Below, in pieces: positions 1-7,236 of a stretch of DNA of 21,414 nucleotides. The position numbers and the translations under genes were made by a program. Origin of the DNA: JBPCOI01 sp051000395 (lineage in GTDB: Bacteria > Actinomycetota > Actinomycetes > Mycobacteriales > Jatrophihabitantaceae); assembly GCA_051000395.1 (NCBI GenBank), contig JBPCOI010000036.1, positions 1 through 21,414 on the forward strand, written 5' to 3'. The notes beneath the pieces are model-generated. The model was not told the origin of the DNA, did no database searches, and saw only the letters and a program-made list of their open reading frames with translations. How positions within the stretch are numbered: position 1 is the stretch's first letter; each line of letters opens with the position of its first letter.

Positions 1-564
1 CAGACGGAGCGTCCGCTCCTGTTCGGCGTCGCTGTGGCGCCGTCGGCGCCACACCGTGACCGCGGTTGCGAGCACCCACACGACCGCAAGCAGGGCCCGC
101 GATGTCCACAGGCTGTTCCGCGGCAGCACATTGCCGAAAGAGCCGAATGCTCCCGTCTCGTAACCGATCCCGACGGTGATCGCAGCCAGGCCGATGAATG
201 CCCCGAGCGGATGAGAGAGGACCGCGCCGGTGGTGAGGTAACCGAAGCCGAGCGCGAGCATGACGAGGGACGCGACGAACAACGGGGAACTCAGCGTCAC
301 CTGCACGCCGGCCGTCTCACCGATCCGTACCCCTGCCCCACCCGCATCGCGTAGCAGCAGCAACACGCACGTGCCGACCAGGCTGGCGACGGCGCCCGCC
401 GTGGCCAGTCGCAGCGGCGCGTCCATGGTGCGCAGCGAGATGTGTCGCTCCGCGAACATCTGCCGCAGGCTGCGCAGGTCGGTCTCGGCGTGCTGACCGA
501 TCTCGTGTTGGGGCCGGGGGACGGCACTCGGGTCAGGGGCCGCGCCGGTGTCCTCATCGCTCAT
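1..564 (-). CDS. Polytopic membrane protein of unknown function, partial (C-terminus beyond window)
   Basis: An ATG at 564 opens a frame that stays open to base 1 (188 codons), so the 3' end lies outside the window. The N-terminus (about 55 residues) is hydrophilic and acidic, then come at least four hydrophobic stretches: around residues 53-71, 94-115, 119-135 and 155-170. They are separated by short Gly-rich loops, and an Arg-rich cytoplasmic run (WRRRRHSDAEQ) follows the last one. I do not recognise a family. The start overlaps the stop of the upstream SnoaL-like gene by 4 bases (ATGA), so the two are probably co-transcribed and translationally coupled. Function is not inferable. Confidence 0.7.
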   Translation of the reverse strand, partial: MSDEDTGAAPDPSAVPRPQHEIGQHAETDLRSLRQMFAERHISLRTMDAPLRLATAGAVASLVGTCVLLLLRDAGGAGVRIGETAGVQVTLSSPLFVASLVMLALGFGYLTTGAVLSHPLGAFIGLAAITVGIGYETGAFGSFGNVLPRNSLWTSRALLAVVWVLATAVTVWRRRRHSDAEQERTLRL

Positions 565-1040
565 CTGGGAGCCACCCCGCCGGTCCCCGCTCCGCCCGGC
601 GTGCCCTTGTGCGCAGCGGCGATCGCGGTGTCCTCGAAGACCCTCACCCCGACAATGCGGTGCTCATCGAGCAGCCACACATGGGCGAACTCGGCGGTAC
701 CAGACGTGCCCCCGAAGCCAACGAACCTCGTCCGCCCCAGCGCCAGCACATGGTCCGAGCCGTGGTCCGAGCCGTGCAGGAAGGACAACGGCGCATGGGT
801 GACGGCGGCCCAATTCTCGCAGCGGGGCGCAAACACGCTCTGCACTATCGCGACCGAACCCAAATGAGTCCCACCGAACGGCTCGCCGAAACCATGAGGA
901 TGGTGCCACTCGACATGATCGTCGAACTGGGCCGTGAACATCGCAAGGTCACCGCGCGCGAGCGCTGCATACGCGCCACGGACGGCACGCAGCCCCGGGT
1001 TCATCCTTCCGCCGCCATCATGATCGATCGACTGAGTCAC
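561..1040 (-). CDS. SnoaL-like / NTF2-fold protein
   Basis: This 159-aa product has the usual layout of the SnoaL-like (NTF2 fold, ketosteroid-isomerase-type) superfamily. An N-terminal helix (VRGAYAALARGD) leads to a 'F..D.VEWHHP' strand, a central 'G...V..F....ENW' segment, and a C-terminal strand carrying 'FAHVWLLDEHRIVGVRVFED'. Members are small cone-shaped domains that act as isomerases, cyclases or ligand-binding modules; the substrate cannot be read here. The longest frame begins with GTG at 1040. The ATG at 1004, preceded directly by GGAAGG, gives a 147-aa protein and fits the usual family start better in sequence, although that purine run lies very close to the ATG. The stop overlaps the ATG of the next minus-strand gene. 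Confidence 0.75.
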   Translation of the reverse strand: MTQSIDHDGGGRMNPGLRAVRGAYAALARGDLAMFTAQFDDHVEWHHPHGFGEPFGGTHLGSVAIVQSVFAPRCENWAAVTHAPLSFLHGSDHGSDHVLALGRTRFVGFGGTSGTAEFAHVWLLDEHRIVGVRVFEDTAIAAAHKGTPGGAGTGGVAPR

Positions 1041-1307
1041 GACGAGAAGTGTGTAAGGCGCACCGGCTCGCCGCCCCGGTCACGGTCCCTAGGGTTTCCC
1101 CGCCGGCCTGACACCAGCTGGAACCCAAATGCGCACGAAGTCGGACGAGTTCCCGTCGCCACAGCTTTCGGGCTTCGAGCCGGCCTTCTCAGTACTGCGT
1201 GGGCGGTGCGCTCGGCCGGGCTGTGGGCGGCACGATCCTAGGGTGCGTCCCGGGGGCCTTGGCCGCTCGTTGCGGACAGGGTGGGCGCTGTGGACGTCCC
1301 CGGCTCG
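1041..1307. other. Divergent intergenic region between the SnoaL-like gene and the eight-gene operon
   Basis: About 267 bases separate two divergent transcription units, so promoters for both should lie here. Two CCTAGGGT stretches occur (near 1088-1096 and 1237-1244). The second puts TAGGGT, a common actinobacterial -10 variant, about 64 bases before the ATG at 1308, but no convincing -35 lies 17-18 bases upstream of it. Short frames crossing this region have no recognisable protein features and were not annotated. Confidence 0.4.
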
Positions 1308-1541
1308 ATGCAGGTTGTGCTGCACCTCGATCAGACGGCGCCGAGCATTCACGGGTGGGTTGAGGACGTGACTGGGCGCACCGTCGAGTTCTACGGCTGG
1401 ATCCAGCTCAGCGCGCTGCTCAAGGCGGTTTGCACCCAGCACGAGGACGAGCGGATCGCCGAGGTCGGCACGCAGGCCTGGCCCGCCTCCTCGGCACGAC
1501 CCCACGCCAGTCCGCCCGCTACAGCTCAGGAATCGCGATGA
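1308..1541 (+). CDS. Small acidic protein of unknown function, first gene of the operon
   Basis: This 77-aa protein begins MQVVLHLDQTAPSIHGW and contains 'VTGRTVEFYGWIQLSALLKAV'-type sequence. A beta-rich 'VLHL...' start followed by 'F.GW..L...L' is a pattern I associate with short actinobacterial proteins of unknown function. There is no signal peptide or membrane segment. In-frame GTG starts exist at 1281 and 1290; ATG 1308 was preferred because the conserved-looking part begins there, but no clear Shine-Dalgarno sequence decides it. The TGA overlaps the ATG of the lipoprotein gene, tying it to the operon. The C-terminal 35 residues are low complexity. Confidence 0.55.
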   Translation: MQVVLHLDQTAPSIHGWVEDVTGRTVEFYGWIQLSALLKAVCTQHEDERIAEVGTQAWPASSARPHASPPATAQESR

Positions 1542-2326
1542 ACCGACAGGTCTCGGCACTTGCACTGACTGTGCTGGTCGTCGCCGGCCTGAGTGCCTGT
1601 TCGAGCAGTGCGCCGAGGCCCGGCCTGAGCAGCGTGCACAGGACTTCCGCCGGGACCACCACATCCCCTGCGGGGAGCTCGGTGAGCGGGCCGACCAGTA
1701 CGGCGCCGGCATCACTGGCCGCACCGGCCAGCGCTGCGCTGACCGCCGACCAGCTCAGAGCAGTGGTGCTCAAGGCCTCGGACCTGCCTGCTGGCTGGAC
1801 CGCAGCGGCATTCAAGGCCGACCCGAAAGCCGCGGCCGAGAACGCAGCGCAAGCGGCCTGCGTCGGCGTCCGGAACACCGACTCGGACAAGGTGGCCGAC
1901 GTCCATTCCTCAAGCTTCTCGCTCGGTGGTGAAAGCGTCGACTCGGAAGCGACGAGCTACCGTGCCGTGTCCGACCTGGCGCTGGAACGTACCGCGTTGA
2001 AGAGTCCGAAGTGGGCGCCGTGCTCGCAGTCAGTTCTCACAAGATTCCTGCCCGGGGTACTGGCGGCGGGGATCACGCTTGTCAGCGTGAGCGTGAAGGC
2101 GATGTCCACCAGGGCCGCAAGCGGCATCGTCGGGTCCTCGGACGCCACGGTGGTCGTCTCGCGCAATGGGGCGCGGGTCACCGACTACCAGCGAAGCGTG
2201 TTCATCCAGGGCCGCCGGGCCTCTGCCCAGCTCAACGTGACCAACCTCGGACGAACGCCGCCCAGATCGCAGCTTCAGACGCTCGCCGCGGTGCTACTAA
2301 CTCGACTCGGAGGACGGACAGGATGA
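1538..2326 (+). CDS. Secreted lipoprotein of unknown function
   Basis: The 262-aa product has a textbook lipoprotein signal: basic N-terminus, hydrophobic core ALALTVLVVAG and lipobox L-S-A-C with Cys21 as the probable lipidated residue. A Ser/Thr/Ala/Pro-rich linker (about residues 22-70) follows, typical of actinobacterial cell-surface lipoproteins. A globular domain then starts near 'LTADQLRAVVLKASDLPAGW'. That last phrase resembles the start of the sensor/PknH-like or LpqN-like extracytoplasmic domains of actinobacteria, but only loosely. It is exported and anchored on the outer face of the membrane. ATGA overlaps join it to both neighbours. The ATG at 1538 was chosen because it gives the signal peptide directly; longer in-frame extensions upstream do not look coding. 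Confidence 0.85.
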   Translation: MNRQVSALALTVLVVAGLSACSSSAPRPGLSSVHRTSAGTTTSPAGSSVSGPTSTAPASLAAPASAALTADQLRAVVLKASDLPAGWTAAAFKADPKAAAENAAQAACVGVRNTDSDKVADVHSSSFSLGGESVDSEATSYRAVSDLALERTALKSPKWAPCSQSVLTRFLPGVLAAGITLVSVSVKAMSTRAASGIVGSSDATVVVSRNGARVTDYQRSVFIQGRRASAQLNVTNLGRTPPRSQLQTLAAVLLTRLGGRTG

Positions 2327-3471
2327 CTGGGTACCTGGAGCCTGTCGCAACGACCGGTCGGGTAAAGGCCGACTCCTACTGGGCCAAGATGGCACTGCAC
2401 CGTGTGCCGCCGAAGTATCTGCTCGGCGCGGCCTTCGCCTCGTACCTCATCCTCGGGCTGTGCTACCTGCAGAACGTGGTGATCTGGCTGGCGTTCGGGC
2501 TGGCGCTCATCCCGTGGGTGATCATGATGTTTGTCGAGATGGAGTGGACGTACAAGCACTTCGGCTGGCTCGCCCTGTTCGGCGTGATGGCGTTCGTGCA
2601 GACGATCCACTTCAGCGAGCATGTGATCGAGGTCGTCCAGGTCCACATCTTCAACGATCCGTTGAGCAAGGCGCAGGCGATCTTCGGCGAGTTCAACGTC
2701 GAGTGGGTGCACTTCACCGGCGACACCGCGCTGTCGATCGGCACCCTGCTGTTGCTGACGAGGTACCGCACGAATCCGTGGTTGTACGTCGCGACGCTGT
2801 TCCAGGTGCTGCACCAATCCGAGCACAGCTTCCTGATCTTCAACTACCTGGCCTACCACGTCTCTCCTGGCGCGCCGGGTCTGCTGGCTCGGGGTGGCGC
2901 CATCGGCGGCGGCCTTCCCTTCAACCGTCCTGACCTGCACCTGGTCTACAACACGCTGTACACCATCCCCTTTGCGATTGCGTTCGTCTGGCAGCTCAAA
3001 CGGGTCTACGACGAGTCTCTGGACGAGGCGTTCAAGGGCGTCTCGCACGAGGAACTGCTCGCGGAGAGCCGTCCGATGGAGACGTTCCACTACGCGCCGG
3101 CCGAGACAGTTCTCGCCCCTGGTGACTCGGCGCACCGGGTGTACGTGATCACCGAGGGAGCGGCCGAGGTGTCACACCTCGGCCCGAACGGCGTCGAGAC
3201 GGCGGTGGCGGTCCTGCACCGTGGCCAGTACTTCGGCGAGATGGCCATCCTGCTTCCCGGCGCCGCGCATACCAAGACCGTTCGCGCGGTGACCGACCTG
3301 AGCGTGCTGGCCATGGACCCGGAGACGTTCTTGCACGTCATCGACTCCTCGCAGCAGTGTCGAACGGAGATGACCCGCGTCGCGCGCGAGCACTTGAACA
3401 TCCCGGCCACCCCGGTGGCGCCGGGGCCGCCCGCCGTGCCGGGTTCTGTGCCCGCGCCGGCCCGAGTCTGA
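2323..3471 (+). CDS. His-rich polytopic membrane protein fused to a cyclic-nucleotide-binding-like domain
   Basis: This 382-aa protein has two parts. Residues about 30-235 hold roughly six hydrophobic helices, several carrying histidines and acids in helical spacing: H96-x3-H100 with E103, E127/H130/D134, and H164-x3-H168, plus H179. That pattern is compatible with an intramembrane metal or haem site (inference). Residues about 250-370 form a CRP/cNMP-type beta-roll with 'APAETVLAPGD', 'VYVITEGAAEV', 'RGQYFGEMAILLPG' and 'TVRAVTDLSVLAMD'. The usual phosphate-cassette Arg seems replaced by His (GAAHTKTVRA), and two residues are added, so canonical cAMP binding is doubtful. No DNA-binding helix-turn-helix follows, so this is a membrane sensor or regulator rather than a transcription factor. 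It overlaps the lipoprotein stop by ATGA. Confidence 0.85.
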   Translation: MTGYLEPVATTGRVKADSYWAKMALHRVPPKYLLGAAFASYLILGLCYLQNVVIWLAFGLALIPWVIMMFVEMEWTYKHFGWLALFGVMAFVQTIHFSEHVIEVVQVHIFNDPLSKAQAIFGEFNVEWVHFTGDTALSIGTLLLLTRYRTNPWLYVATLFQVLHQSEHSFLIFNYLAYHVSPGAPGLLARGGAIGGGLPFNRPDLHLVYNTLYTIPFAIAFVWQLKRVYDESLDEAFKGVSHEELLAESRPMETFHYAPAETVLAPGDSAHRVYVITEGAAEVSHLGPNGVETAVAVLHRGQYFGEMAILLPGAAHTKTVRAVTDLSVLAMDPETFLHVIDSSQQCRTEMTRVAREHLNIPATPVAPGPPAVPGSVPAPARV

Positions 3472-3480
3472 GGGGACCAC

Positions 3481-3795
3481 ATGTTGCTCGCCGACATCAC
3501 CCAGGGCGGGGTCACTTTCGACCCGGTGCCCGCGTTCGTTTTCGCCGGCTCACTGTGCGCTGTGTTCCTGGGGTGGGGCATCGGCATCTGGTGGGTGACC
3601 TATGGCTGGCGGGCCAGCGCAAGCCGGCGCACCACCCAGCAACCACAGCAGTACCTGCCGCAGCAGTTCCCGGCATACGGATACCCCCAGCAGCAGTACC
3701 CACCGCCCGGAAACCCCCAGCAGCAGGAGCCACCGGCACCGTATCCCCAGCAGCCGTACCCGCCTCAGCCGTATCCGCCGAGAGGAACGCAATGA
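3481..3795 (+). CDS. Single-span membrane protein with Pro/Gln/Tyr-rich tail
   Basis: The 104-aa product has one transmembrane helix (about residues 18-42, FVFAGSLCAVFLGWGIGIWW) followed by a short basic stretch. About 55 residues of imperfect YPQQ/YPPQ/NPQQ units then run to the C-terminus. Such tails are disordered and often mediate self-association or binding to partner proteins. The ATG follows GAGGGG with good spacing, 9 bases after the stop of the preceding gene, and is the only non-overlapping junction in this operon. The stop overlaps the next start (ATGA). Function unknown; the operon suggests it belongs to the same membrane complex. Confidence 0.75.
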   Translation: MLLADITQGGVTFDPVPAFVFAGSLCAVFLGWGIGIWWVTYGWRASASRRTTQQPQQYLPQQFPAYGYPQQQYPPPGNPQQQEPPAPYPQQPYPPQPYPPRGTQ

Positions 3796-4451
3796 CCGAG
3801 ATGCCCGCCCCGGCGCCGACGCACGAAAGCGAGGACCACGCCGAGGCGCGGGCGTTCGCGCATCACCATGGGCTGCGGCATGAAAGCCAGCGCAAGGAGC
3901 TCGTCGACAAGTGGCGGGGTTACCCATTCGGGCAGGGCAACTGGCGGCGGGCCCGCAACATCGTGACCGGGCAGATCAGCGGACGTGCGATGACCGCGTT
4001 CGAGTACCACTTCGTGACCTACAGCGACGACGAGACAGGCGGCTATGAACGCGATGCATTGCATCGCTTCTTGATCTGTGTGCTCGACCTGTCCGCAGCG
4101 GCGCCGGCACTGTCGGCGGTGCGGACCGACTGGCTGGAGTTCAACCCGGACGCGGTCGTGGGCAGCACTATTGACGTCGACGACGAAGCGTTCCGCACTC
4201 ACTTCACTGTGTTCGGCGACGACGCCGACTTCGCACATGTTGTGCTCACTCCCGAACGGGCGGCGCGGTGTATGGAGCCGCGCGCGCGGACCGAATGGCG
4301 CTTTGACGGCGATGAGTTGGTCATGTGGGCGAAGGGCGGTCGGGTCGGCGAGCAGGTCAAGGCAATTCTCGATGTCATCTCTCCGCTCGCCCTGGCAGCT
4401 GAGTCCTATCGCGCGACCGCGGCGACCGGCGCCGCTGCCCCGCCGGTGTGA
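3792..4451 (+). CDS. Soluble protein of unknown function (DUF3137-like appearance)
   Basis: This 219-aa protein has no signal peptide or membrane segment. A charged His-rich N-terminus (residues 1-45) is followed by 'GQGNWRRARNIVTGQISGRAMTAFEYHF', alternating beta strands and 'AFRTHFTVFGDDADFAHVVLTPE'. A repeated 'W.EFN...V....' then 'W.FDGDELVMW.KG' pattern ends it. That order (an '..N.i.G...gr....FdY.', 'f...F.V...d...a...Lt...' arrangement) resembles proteins of unknown function found beside membrane proteins in actinobacteria, including DUF3137-type ones; this is an impression, not a verified match. Overlaps on both sides (ATGA in, GTGA out) place it inside the operon. It was probably made with the membrane proteins as a cytoplasmic partner. 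Confidence 0.75.
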   Translation: MTEMPAPAPTHESEDHAEARAFAHHHGLRHESQRKELVDKWRGYPFGQGNWRRARNIVTGQISGRAMTAFEYHFVTYSDDETGGYERDALHRFLICVLDLSAAAPALSAVRTDWLEFNPDAVVGSTIDVDDEAFRTHFTVFGDDADFAHVVLTPERAARCMEPRARTEWRFDGDELVMWAKGGRVGEQVKAILDVISPLALAAESYRATAATGAAAPPV

Positions 4452-5113
4452 CCGAAAGCGATGAGTGTGGCGCGGTGGTGCGACCCGCAGCGGTGACGAC
4501 CCCGGCCCGCGGCAACCGGGCATGCCCGCCGGCCGCTCACCAATGGACGATCGTCCTGGGCATTCTCGGTTTAGGCGCGGCGGTCGTGGTCCGGATGCAG
4601 ATCGCCGGTCCCGCCGGCGCGCGCTCGGCCGTTGCCGGCACCTGGTTCGCGGTCGCGCTGATTGCGCTCGCCTTGCTGACCCGCGGATCGCTGCCGCCGC
4701 GACCCGTGGTTTCGCGGTGGCGGTCCCGTCCGATCGCACTGGGCCTGACCGGCGCGCTCGTGCTGTGCGCACCTCCGGCGCTGCGGCATCTGGTGCTGGG
4801 TCGCGACGCCCTGCCGGGAGGCGGATTCCTCACCTGGGCCGCGGTCGTGGTGCTTGTGGCCGTCGCCGAGGAGACGTTGCTGCGCGGCAGCCTGTACCGC
4901 GCGATAGAGCGATCGCACGGCACGGCGGTCGCCATCGCGGTGACGAGCGTGGCCTTCGCCCTCTTGCACGCGCCGCTGTACGGCTGGGCGGTCGTGCCAC
5001 TCGACATCACGGTCGGGGTCTGGCTCGGGGCATTGCGCGCGGTGAGCGGCTCGGTCACCGCGCCGGCGCTGGCGCACGCCCTCGCCGATCTCGCGGGCTG
5101 GTGGATCCGATGA
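4448..5113 (+). CDS. CPBP-family intramembrane metalloprotease (CAAX/Abi type)
   Basis: The 221-aa product has several hydrophobic helices and all three motifs of the CPBP (CAAX protease and bacteriocin-processing) family. These are E141-E142-x3-R146, F170-x3-H174 and H210-x3-D214. The Glu pair and the histidines are the expected metal/active-site residues of this Rce1-like fold, so it is probably catalytically competent. Known members cleave or process membrane-associated peptides or act in bacteriocin self-immunity; the substrate here is unknown. The lipoprotein and the anchored protein of the same operon are possible clients. The start is GTG, sharing GTGA with the stop of the preceding gene. 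About 30 hydrophilic residues precede the first helix. Confidence 0.85.
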   Translation: MTESDECGAVVRPAAVTTPARGNRACPPAAHQWTIVLGILGLGAAVVVRMQIAGPAGARSAVAGTWFAVALIALALLTRGSLPPRPVVSRWRSRPIALGLTGALVLCAPPALRHLVLGRDALPGGGFLTWAAVVVLVAVAEETLLRGSLYRAIERSHGTAVAIAVTSVAFALLHAPLYGWAVVPLDITVGVWLGALRAVSGSVTAPALAHALADLAGWWIR

Positions 5114-5874
5114 ACCAGCCCTCGGGCCCGACACTTCGGTTGCTGCTGCTCGCGCTCGCCCTGCTCGGCGGCGGATGGCTGCTCGCGCCCTCGTCCGCGC
5201 CGCCGCTGTACGACGGAGTGGGATTTCCCGACGAGCCGTACCGGTTCGTGCACACGCCTGAAGGAGCCAGCGCGACCAAACCGCCCACGTTCGCGGTCGC
5301 CACCGCGAGCGTCGCGGCCGGCAGATGTGCGCAGCTCAACGCCGCGAGCGCAGAGAGCGCCCCCCAGGTGACCGTCAACATCCCCGCGGGCGAGCTCCGC
5401 GTCAGGGCCGGGACCACGTCGGTGAAGTTGACTGCCGCGCCGGAGGGGATGTTGCCGGCAGCAGCCGGTCAATATCTGTGGAGCAACGTCTACGACGTCA
5501 CGGTGACGCCGGATCTCACCTTGCAGGCGGCCCAGCAGCACCCGACGATCACGATGCGGGCCGCGACCGGTCAGCGCCCAACGCCGCACATCGCCGTCCA
5601 GGTAGGACATTCGTGGACGCTGTTGTCCACCCTCGCGGTCGGCAATGACATCTACCAGGCGCAGTTACCCAGGTTCGGCCGGTTCGCGGTAATCGGGGCC
5701 GTCACGTTGGACGTGTCGCAGATCAAGCTCGGCGGCGGCGAGCCGGTGGCCGGTAACACCGGCATCCTGATCGCGCTCGGCGCCGTGGCCGCGCTGATCG
5801 TGCTGTTCGTCCTCGGGGAGCGGCGGCGCTCAACGCAGCGCAAGCGCAGACCGGCGCAGCAGGGCGGCAGATGA
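5110..5874 (+). CDS. Membrane-anchored extracytoplasmic protein of unknown function
   Basis: This 254-aa protein has an N-terminal hydrophobic segment (LRLLLLALALLGGGWLLA) that could be a signal anchor or signal peptide. It is followed by an extracytoplasmic domain (about residues 30-215) rich in beta strands, beginning 'PPLYDGVGFPDEPYRF'. A C-terminal transmembrane helix (about 217-237, ILIALGAVAALIVLFVLG) ends in a strongly basic tail RRRSTQRKRR. This predicts an outward-facing domain tethered at its C-terminus, or at both ends. No family is recognised. ATGA overlaps on both sides place it between the CPBP protease and the large polytopic membrane protein, suggesting a shared complex. Confidence 0.8.
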   Translation: MNQPSGPTLRLLLLALALLGGGWLLAPSSAPPLYDGVGFPDEPYRFVHTPEGASATKPPTFAVATASVAAGRCAQLNAASAESAPQVTVNIPAGELRVRAGTTSVKLTAAPEGMLPAAAGQYLWSNVYDVTVTPDLTLQAAQQHPTITMRAATGQRPTPHIAVQVGHSWTLLSTLAVGNDIYQAQLPRFGRFAVIGAVTLDVSQIKLGGGEPVAGNTGILIALGAVAALIVLFVLGERRRSTQRKRRPAQQGGR

Positions 5875-7236
5875 GTCCGCCACCCGGCCACCTGTACCTC
5901 GCGCATGCGTTCGGTGCGCGATATCAGCTGCCGATCCCGTTGCTGGCGTTCGTGTTGGGCGGGGCTGCGGTGGTCGCCATCTCGTTCGCGGTGGTGCTGC
6001 CTAGCGGCGTCCGGGCGAGCACGCGGCCGGCCGAGCCGGACCGCACCGACATTCGGAGCGTGCCAGTCACCGCTGGCCTCCCCGGGGTGGCAATCCTCGC
6101 TGTGCTGTGCTGGACCGGCATCGCCGGCAGTCAGCAGACATCGGAAACATCCTACCGACGGTGTTCTGGGTCTACGTCTGGGTGATCGTGCCGCTGTTGT
6201 GCGGGCTGATAGGGGATTTCACCTCCGGCTCGAACCCGTTCGGTTTCCTGGCCCAGCTCGGTGATCGACTGCGCGCAGCGTTCGCGAGCGCCGCACCGGC
6301 CGCCTGGCCACGGGTGCTCGGCTGGTGGCCGGCGGTCCTGCTCGCCGCCTGGGCACCCTGGCCGAGCTGGTCTTCAATGCCAGTACGACGCTGCCGCGGT
6401 TCATCGCCTGGATGCTGATCTGCTACGCCTCGCTGTGCCTGATGATGGGCGCGATATTCGGCGCGAACGCCTGGCGTGGCCGCGGCGAGCTGTTCTCGGT
6501 GCTGTTCGCCCTCTGGGGCCGACTGGGCGTCTTCCGGTTCGGCGCTCCCGGCCGGCGTGGCATCGCCGGCGGGCTCGAGATGCCGTTCGAACGATCGGTG
6601 AGCCGCACCGTCTTCGTCCTGCTGCTGCTCGTGTCCATCTCCTTCGACGGCGTCCTGTCAACGCCGCAGTGGGCGCGGTTTGAGCGGCACACCATCTCCT
6701 TCGGTGATGTGCATGGCCAAGAGCTGCTACGCAGCGCCGGCTTCATCGTACTGATCGCGCTGATCGCGCTGCTATACCTGCTGTTCGCCGCGTTCTCCGC
6801 AGCGGTAGCGGCGGCAGGTGGACTTCGGCACTCGCACGCCCGGACGCTGTCCGGCCTGTTGCCGTCGCTGGTGCCGATCGCGTTCGGCTACCTGCTCGCG
6901 CACTACCTGCAGTACGTCCTGATCAACGGGCAGCTGATCCTGCCGCTGCTCGGCTCCCCCGGCGGCCCAAGGACCAACCTGCACCTGCCGTATCCGTTCA
7001 ACGACAGCTACGAGGTCCACGCGCACTTCCTGCCGAACGGCTTCTACTGGTACCTCGACGTCTTGGTGATCGTGGCCGTGCACGTCCTGGCCGTGGTACT
7101 CGCACACCGCCGCCTCGCCGGCGCGTCGGAATCCGAACCGCGCGCGGGACGGGCTGAATACCCGTGGCTCATCGCAATGGTCGCCTATACCTCAATCTCA
7201 CTCTGGTTGCTCGGACAGCCGCTCACCGCCGAATAG
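5871..7236 (+). pseudogene. Large polytopic membrane protein ('fenitrothion hydrolase'-labelled family), two frameshifts
   Basis: Three consecutive frames form one gene. Frame one (from ATG 5871) gives LAHAFGARYQLPIPLLAFVLGG up to GSQQTSE. Frame two gives NILPTVFWVYVWVIVPLL to WPAVLLAAW. Frame three gives GTLAELVFNAS to the stop at 7236. Adding one A in the run at 6145-6147 and one G in the run at 6351-6353 restores an uninterrupted 455-aa protein with about ten membrane helices. 'HAFGxRYxLPxPL' and 'N..PT.FWV' are hallmarks I associate with an actinobacterial membrane family often annotated as fenitrothion hydrolase; real activity is unproven. Both changes are one-base deletions in four-base homopolymers, so sequencing error and true mutation are both possible. 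It is the last gene of the operon. Confidence 0.8.

Noticed and set aside
1089..1724. Long minus-strand frame opposite the first operon genes
   Set aside because: It is antisense to the small acidic protein and lipoprotein genes, is Arg/Pro/Ser-rich and has no recognisable domain. The plus-strand genes have signal peptide and coupled starts.
2275..3135. 286-codon minus-strand frame opposite the membrane-CNB gene
   Set aside because: It is full of Arg/Gln/Asp/Val repeats typical of the complement of a GC-rich gene; the sense frame has clear helices and a CNB domain.
3765..4772. 335-codon minus-strand frame
   Set aside because: It spans two overlapping plus-strand genes, one with intact CPBP motifs. 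The composition is that of a shadow frame.
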